Assembly (NCBI GenBank): GCA_019116245.1
Contig: DXCC01000017.1
Span: 1 to 64,000 of the forward strand
Direction: 5' to 3'
Source: Candidatus Tidjanibacter faecipullorum
Lineage (GTDB): Bacteria > Bacteroidota > Bacteroidia > Bacteroidales > Rikenellaceae
DNA: 64,000 nt
The notes below the pieces were generated by a model, which had not been told where the DNA came from, did no database searches, and was given only the letters and a program-made list of their open reading frames with translations. The position numbers and the translations under genes are program-made. The first letter of the stretch is position 1. Each line of letters begins with the position of its first letter. Below are positions 34,009-41,852 of the stretch, in pieces.

Positions 34009-34035
34009 GGGCCGCCCGCTCGATGCGGACGGCCC
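34009..34035. terminator. Hairpin between the AraC-type gene and the helicase gene
   Basis: GGGCCGCCCGC (34009-34019) pairs with GCGGACGGCCC (34025-34035) with one mismatch and a 5-nt loop, between convergent stops. On the minus strand TTTCT follows, so it can terminate the helicase transcript. Confidence 0.6.
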
Positions 34036-34057
34036 GGTAAAGCGGGTTGATGCGGGG

Positions 34058-36025
34058 CTATTTGCGTTTCTTCCCTTTGGCCGGACGTTCCCACGTATTG
34101 CCGCCCCGCTCGAAGAACGACCAGTCGAAGCCGCTGTTGCGTGTTTCGGCATCAAAGGCTTCCTCGTCGAAATAGGACGGCTGCGGATGGGACGGGGCGG
34201 TCGGACGCTGCTCCCGTTCCGCGGGGCGGAACCGTTCCCCGTCGCTGCGGCGCGACGGCTTGCGCGGTGTCGTCCGCTCCTTGCTCGGTCTGGTGTCGGT
34301 GCGGTCGTCCGGCGCGGCCCCTTCGTCCGGGGTGCGGTCACTGCGGCGCGGCTGACGCTCCTGTTTCGGTTTCGGCGCGCGGCGGCTGTCTCCCTCTGCC
34401 GCTTCCGTCCGTTCGGTCCGGCGGGTGCGGCCTCCCTCCTGCGGTGCGTGATTCGGGTTGGCGATCTCGGCCAGCGGCCGTTTGCCGCGGCGCAGGGCGT
34501 TCAGCTTGTGGACAATCGCCTCCGCATCGCCGAACGGTACGCTGACGAACGAGTAGCTGTCGCCGAGTTTGACGTCGTTGATGTGTTTGTCGCGCAGCCC
34601 GCATTCGCGTTTGAGCAGGCCCACCAGTTTGCGGACATCATAGCCGTCGTTGCGGCCGATGGCGATGAAGAGGCGGGCGGTACCTTTGCGGTCTACCGAG
34701 AAGGAGCGTATTTCGGGGTATTGCGACTCGTCCAGTTCGCTCCGGAAGGCCAGCCGAAGCAGGGCGCTGAGGGCTACCTGCGGTTCGTATTCGGCCAGCA
34801 GTTCGTCGGCCATGGCGGTGTAGTCGCCGAAGCTTTCGCCCGCCACGATCTCCTGCAGTTCGTCCTTGATGCGCTGGCGCTTGACGGCCACGATGTCCTG
34901 CGGCGTGGGGAGGCTCTTTTTCTGGATGTCGGCCTTGATGCTGCGCTTCAGAAAGCCGAACTGGCGCATCTCCGCCGAGGAGATGAAGGTGATGGCCGTC
35001 CCCTGGTTGCCGGCGCGGCCCGTGCGGCCGATACGGTGTACATAGCTTTCGGGATCCTGGGGCAGGGAGTAGTTGATGACGTGGGTAAGGTTGCTGATGT
35101 CGATGCCGCGTGCGGCCACGTCGGTGGCCACCAGAATGTTGACCTGCCGGTTGCGGAACTTGCGCAGGATCTTTTCGCGCTGGGCCTGCGAAACGTCGCC
35201 GTGGAGTCCCTCCACGGCATAGCCGCGCTCCAGCAGGCGGTTGACCAGTTCGTCCGTGCCCACCTTCGTGCGGCTGAAGACGATGCCGTAGAAGTCGGGC
35301 GTGATGTCGATGATGCGGGTCAGGGCATCGAACTTGTCGCTTTCGCGCACCTCGAAGTAGATCTGGTCGGTGAGGTCGGCGGTCAGCTGGGTCGCCTCGG
35401 CCCGCACCATTTCGATGTCGCGCATGTAGGTGTGCGACAGATTCACGATCCGCTGGGGCATCGTGGCCGAGAAGAGCAGCACGCGCCGCTCCTCGGGCGT
35501 ATGGCTCATGATCTCCTCGACATCCTCGATGAAGCCCATGTTGAGCATTTCGTCCGCCTCGTCCAGCACGAGGAAGCGGATGGAGGAGAGATCGAGCGTG
35601 CCGCGCCGGATGTGGTCGAGCACGCGGCCGGGAGTGCCGACCACCACGTCGGCCCCCTTGGCCAGGCGCCGCAGCTGTTCGCTGATCGAGGCGCCGCCGT
35701 AGATGGCCGTTATGGAGAGTTTCTTTTCGTGGTTGTAGGAGATCAGCTCCTCGGTGACCTGCAGGGCCAGTTCGCGCGTGGGCACCAGCACGATGGCCTG
35801 TACGCCGCCTGCGCCGCGCGTGAGCTGCTGCAGAATCGGCAGTCCGTAGGCGGCCGTTTTGCCGGTTCCGGTCTGGGACTGGGCGATGATGTCATGGTCG
35901 CCTGCGAGCAGGAGCGGGATGGTGAGCTTCTGGATGGGGGTGGGGCGCTCGAACCCCTTGGCTTCGACGGCTGCGAGCATCTCCGGTGAGAGCCCCAAAG
36001 CGCCGAATTCTTCGTTGTCTGTCAT
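34058..36025 (-). CDS. DEAD-box RNA helicase with DbpA-type RNA-binding domain
   Basis: This ATP-dependent RNA helicase (DeaD/CsdA type, cytoplasmic, ribosome assembly or mRNA turnover) has 655 residues. Visible motifs are the Q motif, QTGTGKT (51-57), PTRELA, DEAD (155-158), SAT (186-188), and HRIGRTGRAG in the second RecA domain. A DbpA-type RNA-binding domain follows (about 440-520, RLFIAIGRNDGYDVRKLVGLL). A long Arg/Glu/Pro-rich, disordered basic tail (530-640) ends the protein; such tails bind RNA nonspecifically. It has its own -7 box and is monocistronic. Confidence 0.95.
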   Translation of the reverse strand: MTDNEEFGALGLSPEMLAAVEAKGFERPTPIQKLTIPLLLAGDHDIIAQSQTGTGKTAAYGLPILQQLTRGAGGVQAIVLVPTRELALQVTEELISYNHEKKLSITAIYGGASISEQLRRLAKGADVVVGTPGRVLDHIRRGTLDLSSIRFLVLDEADEMLNMGFIEDVEEIMSHTPEERRVLLFSATMPQRIVNLSHTYMRDIEMVRAEATQLTADLTDQIYFEVRESDKFDALTRIIDITPDFYGIVFSRTKVGTDELVNRLLERGYAVEGLHGDVSQAQREKILRKFRNRQVNILVATDVAARGIDISNLTHVINYSLPQDPESYVHRIGRTGRAGNQGTAITFISSAEMRQFGFLKRSIKADIQKKSLPTPQDIVAVKRQRIKDELQEIVAGESFGDYTAMADELLAEYEPQVALSALLRLAFRSELDESQYPEIRSFSVDRKGTARLFIAIGRNDGYDVRKLVGLLKRECGLRDKHINDVKLGDSYSFVSVPFGDAEAIVHKLNALRRGKRPLAEIANPNHAPQEGGRTRRTERTEAAEGDSRRAPKPKQERQPRRSDRTPDEGAAPDDRTDTRPSKERTTPRKPSRRSDGERFRPAEREQRPTAPSHPQPSYFDEEAFDAETRNSGFDWSFFERGGNTWERPAKGKKRK

Positions 36026-36046
36026 CTATGCATGTTTCAATTCGGG

Positions 36047-36054
36047 CAAAAGTA
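36047..36054 (-). promoter_or_regulatory. -7 box TACTTTTG of the helicase gene
   Basis: The minus strand reads TACTTTTG, an exact TAnnTTTG match, 21 nt before the ATG at 36025. Confidence 0.5.
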
Positions 36055-36111
36055 CGGAAATAAAACCGCATTTTCGTCCATCCGTTCGGTGCGATGAGCC
36101 GATCGGGTACG

Positions 36112-36138
36112 AAAAAAGGGAACCGCCAGGCGGTTCCC
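36112..36138 (-). terminator. Terminator of the permease-to-small-lipoprotein operon
   Basis: GGGAACCG (36118-36125) pairs with CGGTTCCC (36131-36138). On the minus strand the stem is followed directly by six T (36117-36112). It lies 28 nt after the last stop codon of the operon. Confidence 0.85.
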
Positions 36139-36166
36139 CTTTCCCTTTGTCGAAGGTAGGCGGAAA

Positions 36167-36406
36167 TTATTTCGTCTGAGCCTCGGCAACATCGCTGGTC
36201 TCAGCGGTAGCGGCTGCATCTTCGGTAGCGGCCGTCGTCTCCTCGGTCGTAGCCTCGGTAGCTTCTGCTGCCTCGGTGCAAACCTCTTCCGTAGCAACGG
36301 CTTCTACTGCAGCTGCCTCAGCAGCTTTCTTTGCATTGCGGTTACCGCACGATACCATGACGAGGGCTGCTGCAGCTACCGTCAGAATCAAAGTAAACTT
36401 TTTCAT
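36167..36406 (-). CDS. Small Ala/Glu/Thr-rich lipoprotein
   Basis: This 79-residue product has a lipoprotein signal peptide with lipobox MVSC (Cys20). The mature part is almost wholly Ala, Glu and Thr with repeated TEA/TEE/AAE units and no predicted fold. It is probably a short disordered tether or spacer at the membrane. It is the last gene of a minus-strand operon, 18 nt after the SPOR-like gene, and ends at a strong terminator. Codon use gives no sign of a chance frame: the signal peptide and terminator support a real gene. Confidence 0.75.
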   Translation of the reverse strand: MKKFTLILTVAAAALVMVSCGNRNAKKAAEAAAVEAVATEEVCTEAAEATEATTEETTAATEDAAATAETSDVAEAQTK

Positions 36407-36424
36407 GATGTTTGTTAAATTAGG

Positions 36425-36982
36425 TTAAAATTGAACGGTATTAAACGTTGTGTTATTGCGCATTTTGTCAACTTGCAGCGAATCGGCCGGTGTCGGCTGC
36501 TCCTCCGGGAGAATCTCCTCCACCCGCAGGATCTCGCTGACCGGAATCTTGCCCCGCCACAGGAACGCTGTCTGGAAACTGTGGCGTACCCGGTTCCAGA
36601 GCATCAGTGCCTCATCCATCGTGACGCAGTTGCCCACGGTCACCATGTAGGAGGGGGTCTCGTATCCCAGGTAGGTCGGGATGCCCGGAAATTCGCGGCG
36701 GAAACGCTCCTGGGTCTCGATCGCTTCGCGGCGGGCATGCTGTCCGTTGTCGAAGAAGATGCGGATCCGGTAACCCGGTACCGAGGCCGGTTTGCCGCTT
36801 CGGTCGTACTGATCCAATGCCTTGACGGCCGAACCATACGGCGTGACCTTCACTGTTGCGCTGCTCACGCTGTCGGGGCGTGACAGGGCTTCCGTGAAGG
36901 AGCGGATCTCCTGGGCCCGGGCCGTGGTCCCGATTCCCAGGCCGATCAGCAGCAGTCCGAACAGGCGGGTCATCCGTTTCAT
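36425..36982 (-). CDS. Secreted SPOR-like domain protein
   Basis: The 185-residue product has a signal peptide ending near ARAQ (residue 24). A SPOR-like domain lies at about 68-155, with YRIRIFFDNGQHARREA at its start and YMVTVGNCVTMDEALMLW near its end. SPOR domains bind denuded glycan strands, often at septa. It overlaps the LEA14-like lipoprotein gene by 4 nt and precedes the small lipoprotein by 18 nt. A role in envelope maintenance is likely, but no enzyme domain is present. Confidence 0.78.
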   Translation of the reverse strand: MKRMTRLFGLLLIGLGIGTTARAQEIRSFTEALSRPDSVSSATVKVTPYGSAVKALDQYDRSGKPASVPGYRIRIFFDNGQHARREAIETQERFRREFPGIPTYLGYETPSYMVTVGNCVTMDEALMLWNRVRHSFQTAFLWRGKIPVSEILRVEEILPEEQPTPADSLQVDKMRNNTTFNTVQF

Positions 36983-37479
36983 GGCAGCATCTCCTTTAAG
37001 GTGTCAGGATCGACGCCGACCCGCTTCAGAAAAGCGGAGAGCGGCATGCGGTCGATGGAGATGCGCCGCTTCAGACAGCCTGCCTTGACAGTCGCCTCGC
37101 CCGAAACGTACAGTCTGTCGATCTCGCCCGGATTGGCCAGCAGGGCCAGTCCGCTCAACATGTTGTCGAGCGTGACCCGCATGGGGACGGTCAGATCGGT
37201 GCGGCTTTTGCGGGGCAGGGTGACGGCTTCGGTCAGCATGACCCGACCGATGCGGTCGCCGTTTGGCCGGCAGAGGGAGAACATGGCGTCGCGTACGGTA
37301 AGGTTGTGTGCGGAACTGTTCTCGACATCTGCCACGAGGGTGACGGTCGGGGAGCCCGACAGCACGAAGTCGACGTCGCTCACGCCGTGGAAGGCGATGG
37401 CGTCGGGGCGCATGCAGCCGCTGGCTGCTGCCAGCAGGAACAAGGCGCACAGGATGTGCTGCAAGTTGAGTTTCCTCAT
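36979..37479 (-). CDS. LEA14-like (WHy-type) lipoprotein
   Basis: The 166-residue product has lipobox ASGC (Cys22). A beta-rich domain follows that resembles late-embryogenesis-abundant LEA14/WHy folds, with VDFVLSGSPTVTLVADVENSSAHNL at its start (about 37-61). Such domains occur in envelope and stress proteins without known activity. The ATG at 37479 overlaps the ubiE stop codon (4 nt); an upstream in-frame ATG at 37536 lies inside ubiE and gives no signal peptide. It overlaps the SPOR-like gene by 4 nt at its other end. Confidence 0.7.
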   Translation of the reverse strand: MRKLNLQHILCALFLLAAASGCMRPDAIAFHGVSDVDFVLSGSPTVTLVADVENSSAHNLTVRDAMFSLCRPNGDRIGRVMLTEAVTLPRKSRTDLTVPMRVTLDNMLSGLALLANPGEIDRLYVSGEATVKAGCLKRRISIDRMPLSAFLKRVGVDPDTLKEMLP

Positions 37480-38180
37480 GGTTTGACCCCTTCGTAAATA
37501 TAGGCGATGCCACGCATCAGCCGGCGGGAGCGGCATCCGGTAAAACCGGAGTGTTCCATCCGCCGCAAAAATAATAAATTATTGGGAAAATGATCCACCG
37601 AATCGGGTAAATAGCGATAAGCTTTGTCGTCGCGCGAAACCAATCGGCCGATAAAAGGCAGAATGTGGTGAAAATAAAAGCGATAGAGCGGTCCGAAGAG
37701 ATGCCCTCCGGGAGTGGAAAATTCCAAAATACTGATGTGTCCGCCGGGGCGGAGCACCCGAACCGCTTCGCGCAGCCCGGCATCCATGTCGCCGAAGTTG
37801 CGGATGCCGAAGGCGATGGTCACCGCATCGAAGGAGGCGTCCGAAAAGGGAAGGTGTTCGGCATCGCCCTCCACGAGGCGGATGCGGTCCGAGAGGCCCT
37901 TCCGCGCGACCTTCTGACGTCCCACGGCAAGCATTTCGGCCGACAGGTCGAGGCCCGTCACCCTGGCCTCCGGGATGCGCCGCGCCAGGGCGACGGCCAG
38001 GTCGCCCGTTCCCGTGGCCAGGTCGAGGATCCGCTGCGGACGGGCGGCGGCCACCCGGCGCACTGTCCGGCGGCGCCACAGTCGGTCGATGCCGAACGAG
38101 AGGAGGTGGTTCAACCGGTCGTAGGTGGGCGCGATGTGGTTGAACATGTCGCGCACCATGTTTTTTTTCGATTCACTCAT
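37476..38180 (-). CDS. ubiE: Demethylmenaquinone methyltransferase (UbiE/MenG)
   Basis: This SAM-dependent C-methyltransferase converts demethylmenaquinone to menaquinone, the main respiratory quinone of Bacteroidota. The 234-residue protein shows the NHIAPTYDRLNHLLSFG opening, motif I DLATGTGD (53-60), and AFGIRNFGDMDAGLREAVRVL near residue 138, typical of UbiE. The ATG at 38180 starts the conserved region; the longer frame upstream reads into the permease gene. It sits 8 nt after the FtsX/LolC-type gene and overlaps the LEA14-like gene by 4 nt, so five genes form one transcript. Confidence 0.95.
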   Translation of the reverse strand: MSESKKNMVRDMFNHIAPTYDRLNHLLSFGIDRLWRRRTVRRVAAARPQRILDLATGTGDLAVALARRIPEARVTGLDLSAEMLAVGRQKVARKGLSDRIRLVEGDAEHLPFSDASFDAVTIAFGIRNFGDMDAGLREAVRVLRPGGHISILEFSTPGGHLFGPLYRFYFHHILPFIGRLVSRDDKAYRYLPDSVDHFPNNLLFLRRMEHSGFTGCRSRRLMRGIAYIYEGVKP

Positions 38181-38188
38181 GGGAACGG

Positions 38189-39436
38189 TTATTGGTAACG
38201 GATGGTCTTTTCGGGTTTTACGGCAGCGACGGCCTGGGCGGGAGTACCCATCAGCAGGAGCATGACGACCGGGATGCCGAGGTTCAGCGCGCACCACCAG
38301 CTCCAGTCGAGGGCGATGGGCACGTGGGAGAGGATGTAGCCGGCGCTGTTGAGGCGCACCAGTCCGGTGGCCTGCTGGAGCAGGGCCAGTCCGAGGCCGA
38401 TCAGGTTGCCCCACAGCATGCCCGTGGCGATGATCCGGAATGAGCGGAGGATGAAGACGGTGCGGATGGCGCGGTTGCGCATGCCCAGCGCCTTCAGCAT
38501 GCCGATCATGGAGGTCTTCTCGAGCAGGATGATGAGCATGGCCGAGACCATGTTGAGAAAGGCCACCAGCAGCATCACGACGATGATGACCGCCGCATTG
38601 ACGTTGTGGGCCCGGAGCCAGTCGAACGTATTGGGGTTGAGACTCACCACATCCTCCACCTTCAGCACGTCGGAAGTCTGGTCCGCGTGGGCGAATACGG
38701 TGTCGTAGGCCTGCTGGGCAAAGTCGTCGAGGCGGCTGAAGTCGGTGGTCATCAGTTCGTAGCCCGAAACCTGGTCAGCCTCCCAGCCGTTCAGCCGCTG
38801 GACGTTGCGGATATCGGTGAAGGTCATCGCGTCGTCCAGTTCGTCCATGCCCGTTGCATAGACGCCGCTGATCTTGAAGCGGTCGCGCCGCACGGGGCGG
38901 GAGGTGTCCACGAAGAGCATCTCCACCCGGTCGCCGACATCCAGGCCGGTCATGCGGGCGATGTTCTCGGAGATGAGCAGCTCCTTGGTTCGGGTGCCGC
39001 CGAGCTGCGGCAGACGGCCGCGCAGCAGGCTGCCGTGCAGGAAGGCCGTGTCGCATCCGGCCGCCAGTCCCTTCAGCGCGACGCCCTGGATGGCGTCGGG
39101 GGTCTTGATCATCCCTCCCTTGAGGGCATAGGGGGCTACCGAGGCGCAGCGGGGCAGGGCGGCCAGGTCGGCCATCAGGGCCGAGTCGAGCCGGACGGGT
39201 TCGGTTTCGAACGAATGCTGGGAGTAGAGGCTGACGATGCGCACATGGGCGCCGAATCCGACCAGTTTGGCGGTGATTTCGCGCTTGAAGCCCATGACAA
39301 CCGCCAGGGCGAGGATCATGACCGTCATGCCCACGGCCACGGTCAGCGTGGCGATGCGCACCATCACATTGCTTCGGCCGTCCGTGCGGGACGAGATCCG
39401 GCGGGCTATGAAAAATTCGGTACGGATGCGGGACAT
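38189..39436 (-). CDS. FtsX/LolC-E-type ABC transporter permease
   Basis: This 415-residue inner-membrane permease has an N-terminal helix (about 27-50), a large periplasmic MacB-like domain (50-260) and three C-terminal helices (275-400), the LolC/LolE layout. The family motif near MSAMLIILLEKTSMIGMLKALGM (around 290) is clear. It likely takes part in releasing lipoproteins to the outer membrane, but no ATPase gene is adjacent. The start at 39436 is chosen because a -7 box (39473-39480) lies upstream of it and would overlap codons of the longer frame. It heads the five-gene minus-strand operon. Confidence 0.88.
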   Translation of the reverse strand: MSRIRTEFFIARRISSRTDGRSNVMVRIATLTVAVGMTVMILALAVVMGFKREITAKLVGFGAHVRIVSLYSQHSFETEPVRLDSALMADLAALPRCASVAPYALKGGMIKTPDAIQGVALKGLAAGCDTAFLHGSLLRGRLPQLGGTRTKELLISENIARMTGLDVGDRVEMLFVDTSRPVRRDRFKISGVYATGMDELDDAMTFTDIRNVQRLNGWEADQVSGYELMTTDFSRLDDFAQQAYDTVFAHADQTSDVLKVEDVVSLNPNTFDWLRAHNVNAAVIIVVMLLVAFLNMVSAMLIILLEKTSMIGMLKALGMRNRAIRTVFILRSFRIIATGMLWGNLIGLGLALLQQATGLVRLNSAGYILSHVPIALDWSWWCALNLGIPVVMLLLMGTPAQAVAAVKPEKTIRYQ

Positions 39437-39472
39437 AACGGATGCGGGTGCGCACAGCGGGCTACCCTCCCG

Positions 39473-39480
39473 CAAAGGTA
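39473..39480 (-). promoter_or_regulatory. -7 box TACCTTTG of the permease-ubiE operon
   Basis: The minus strand reads TACCTTTG, an exact TAnnTTTG match, 36 nt before the ATG at 39436. Confidence 0.5.
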
Positions 39481-39519
39481 AAGGAAAAAACGGGGAGCGG
39501 TGAATTTGCCGTTCCAAAA

Positions 39520-39550
39520 TTGTATTTTCGGGGCAATCTTCGTAGTTTTA
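39520..39550 (+). promoter_or_regulatory. Promoter TTG-N20-TAGTTTTA of the SDR gene
   Basis: TTG (39520-39522) and TAGTTTTA (39543-39550, one base from TAnnTTTG) are 20 bp apart, 25 nt before the SDR ATG. Confidence 0.4.
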
Positions 39551-39575
39551 CGGGACAATTCAACACGAGACAAAT

Positions 39576-40340
39576 ATGAAAAAAGTGGCCATGATCACCG
39601 GAGCCACCTCCGGCATCGGCATTGCGACGGCCAGACTGTTCGCACAAACCAAAGAGTTCGATCTGATCATCACCGGGCGTCGCGCCGAACGGCTCAAGGA
39701 GCTGAAACAGGAGCTGCGCGAGAAATACGACACGGCCGTTCATGTGCTCTGCTTCGACGTGCGCGACTACCAGCGCGGCCGTGCGGCGCTGGAGGCGCTG
39801 CCCGAGGAGTTTCGCCGGATCGACGTGCTGGTGAACAATGCCGGTCGTGCGACCGATCTGGTGAAGTTCCAGGACGGCGACGTGCGCAACTGGGACGAGG
39901 TGATCGACATCAACGTCAAGGGCTTCATTTATATGGCACGGCTCATTTCCGAGCGCATGGTGGCCCAGGGGGGCGGCCACATCGTCAACCTCGGCTCCAT
40001 TGCGGGTACCGAGCCCTATGAGGCGGGCAACGTCTATTGCGCCACCAAGCACGCGGTGCACGCGTTGAGCAAGGGCATGCGCATCGATCTGCTCGGCACG
40101 GGCGTCAAGGTGACGGAGATTCGTCCCGGCAAGGTGGAGACCGAGTTCTCGATCATCCGCTTCCACGGCGACAAGGAGAAGGCCGACAAGGTGTACGAGG
40201 GCATCCGGCCGCTGACGGGCGAGGATATTGCCCGGACGATCCTGTGGGCGGTGACCCAGCCGGCCCATGTCAATATCGACGAGGTGGTCGTTACGCCGAT
40301 TTCGCAGGCCTGCTCCTATTATAACAAGAAGGAGTTCTGA
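39576..40340 (+). CDS. Short-chain dehydrogenase, YdfG-like
   Basis: The 254-residue oxidoreductase has the classical SDR features: TGATSGIG (8-15) for the cofactor, NNAG near residue 87, and the catalytic Ser141, Tyr154 and Lys158 of YCATK. Arg36 and Arg37 after the second strand favour NADP. Overall it resembles E. coli YdfG, an NADP-dependent 3-hydroxy acid/serine dehydrogenase, through NLGSIAGTEPYEAGNVYCATK-like context and RPGKVETEFS. The exact substrate is not certain. Gene order gives no pathway context. Confidence 0.9.
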   Translation: MKKVAMITGATSGIGIATARLFAQTKEFDLIITGRRAERLKELKQELREKYDTAVHVLCFDVRDYQRGRAALEALPEEFRRIDVLVNNAGRATDLVKFQDGDVRNWDEVIDINVKGFIYMARLISERMVAQGGGHIVNLGSIAGTEPYEAGNVYCATKHAVHALSKGMRIDLLGTGVKVTEIRPGKVETEFSIIRFHGDKEKADKVYEGIRPLTGEDIARTILWAVTQPAHVNIDEVVVTPISQACSYYNKKEF

Positions 40341-40432
40341 TCCGGAAAAGCGGGTGTCCCGGGCCGCTGCGCACAATAGCGGGGCGGCCGGCCGCGTTTG
40401 AGTAGGAAAAACCAACAGAGAGAGAAAAGAAC

Positions 40433-41107
40433 ATGACAATCGAATGGATGTTGCTGATCGTCATCGCGATCATCGGTTTTATCGTGCAGGCGCGCCTGCA
40501 GTCCGTTTTCACCAAATACTCGCGGGTGCCCATGGAGAACGGGCTCACCGGCCGGGAAGTGGCGGAGAAGATGTTGCGTGACAACGGCATCTACGACGTG
40601 CAGGTGATCTCCACGCGGGGCCATCTGACCGACCACTATAATCCGGCCAACAAGACGATCAATCTGAGCGAGAGCGTCTATGCCTCCAACAGCATTGCTG
40701 CGGCCGCCGTGGCTGCCCACGAGACGGGCCATGCCCTGCAGGATGCCTGCGAGTATGCCCCCCTGAAGCTGCGCTCGGCGCTGGTTCCGGTCATCAGCTT
40801 CTCGTCGCAGTGGTCTTTCATACTGATCCTGCTGGGTATCATCATGATCAACACCATGCCGGCCATCTTCTGGCTGGGTATTGCCACCATCGCCCTCTCG
40901 GCCGTCTTTGCGATCGTCACGCTGCCGGTCGAGTTCAATGCCTCCAACCGGGCCATGCAGTGGCTCGAGGCCAGTGGTACGCTGCACGGCGAACACCTGC
41001 AGCAGGCGCGCACGGCATTGAGCTGGGCGGCGCGGACCTATGTGGTGGCGGCCCTGAGCGCAATTGCCACGCTGCTCTACTACCTGGGTTTTGCCCGTCG
41101 GGAGTAA
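40433..41107 (+). CDS. Membrane zinc metallopeptidase (YugP family)
   Basis: This 224-residue membrane protein has an N-terminal helix (4-20) and two C-terminal helices (about 125-162 and 205-220). The zinc motif HETGH lies at 96-100 in AAVAAHETGHALQDA. The family (Zn_peptidase_2, YugP) is common but its substrates are unknown. The segment ERNTTINLSE-like HYNPANKTINLSE at 68-80 is conserved in the family. It ends 24 nt before a strong terminator. Confidence 0.9.
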   Translation: MTIEWMLLIVIAIIGFIVQARLQSVFTKYSRVPMENGLTGREVAEKMLRDNGIYDVQVISTRGHLTDHYNPANKTINLSESVYASNSIAAAAVAAHETGHALQDACEYAPLKLRSALVPVISFSSQWSFILILLGIIMINTMPAIFWLGIATIALSAVFAIVTLPVEFNASNRAMQWLEASGTLHGEHLQQARTALSWAARTYVVAALSAIATLLYYLGFARRE

Positions 41108-41131
41108 GGAAGTGCATGGATGGAATGCTGA

Positions 41132-41173
41132 TCGGGGCGGATGCGGTTCGGAAGCATCCGCCCCGACCTTTTT
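41132..41173 (+). terminator. Intrinsic terminator of the zinc peptidase gene
   Basis: TCGGGGCGGATGC (41132-41144) pairs perfectly with GCATCCGCCCCGA (41154-41166), a 13-bp stem with a 9-nt loop, then CCTTTTT. Confidence 0.88.
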
Positions 41174-41273
41174 GTGCCGCACGGGTAACGCGTGGCGTCG
41201 CAACGCAAGGGGCGGGCCGTGTCGTGGTCCGTCGGTTGCTTTCGCCGCGGCGAAGGATAAAAAAGCGTGTTGT

Positions 41274-41810
41274 ATGGAAAATTTTGCGGAGCTGGCACGT
41301 TGCCGGCAGAGTGTCCGCCGCTATGCGGACCGTCCCGTCGAACGGGAGAAACTGGAACAATGCCTCGAGACGACGCGGCTGTCGCCTTCGGCCAACAATG
41401 CCCAGCCGTGGCGGTTCGTGGTGGTTGACCGGCCGGAGTTGCGGGCGGAGGTGGCCCGTTGCGCCATGTTGGGCGGCATGAACCGTTGGGCCTCCGAAGC
41501 GCCGGTCTTCGTGGTCGTGGTGCTTGAGCGCCCCAATCTGCTGGCGGCGGTCGGCAGTGTCCTGCAGAACAAGGAGTACCGCCTGCTGGATGTCGGCATG
41601 GCGGCCAATCAGTTCTGCCTGCAGGCCGCTGATCTGGGGCTGGGAACCTGCATGGTGGGATGGTTCGACGAGAAACGGGTGCGTCGGTTGCTTGGCGTGC
41701 CGCGTGGCAAACGGATTCCGCTGCTCATTGCGGTCGGTTACGGCGAGGAACCCCTGCGGGCGAAGATTCGCAAAACGACCGACGCGATGGCGTCGTGGAA
41801 CCGGTATTGA
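41274..41810 (+). CDS. Second nitroreductase-family protein
   Basis: This 178-residue FMN-dependent nitroreductase-like protein shows RQSVRRY near residue 11, RLSPSANNAQPW near residue 35 (FMN site), NKEYRLLDVGMAANQF near residue 100 and ALGLG-like LGLGTCMVGWF near residue 118. It is distinct from the one at 4898-5434, with only the fold motifs shared. The ATG at 41274 opens the conserved region; longer frames run through the terminator upstream. It is convergent with the EamA gene. Confidence 0.88.
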   Translation: MENFAELARCRQSVRRYADRPVEREKLEQCLETTRLSPSANNAQPWRFVVVDRPELRAEVARCAMLGGMNRWASEAPVFVVVVLERPNLLAAVGSVLQNKEYRLLDVGMAANQFCLQAADLGLGTCMVGWFDEKRVRRLLGVPRGKRIPLLIAVGYGEEPLRAKIRKTTDAMASWNRY

Positions 41811-41852
41811 GATCGGGCGTCGGTTCGTCCGGACGTCGGTCGGGGAGGGAGG

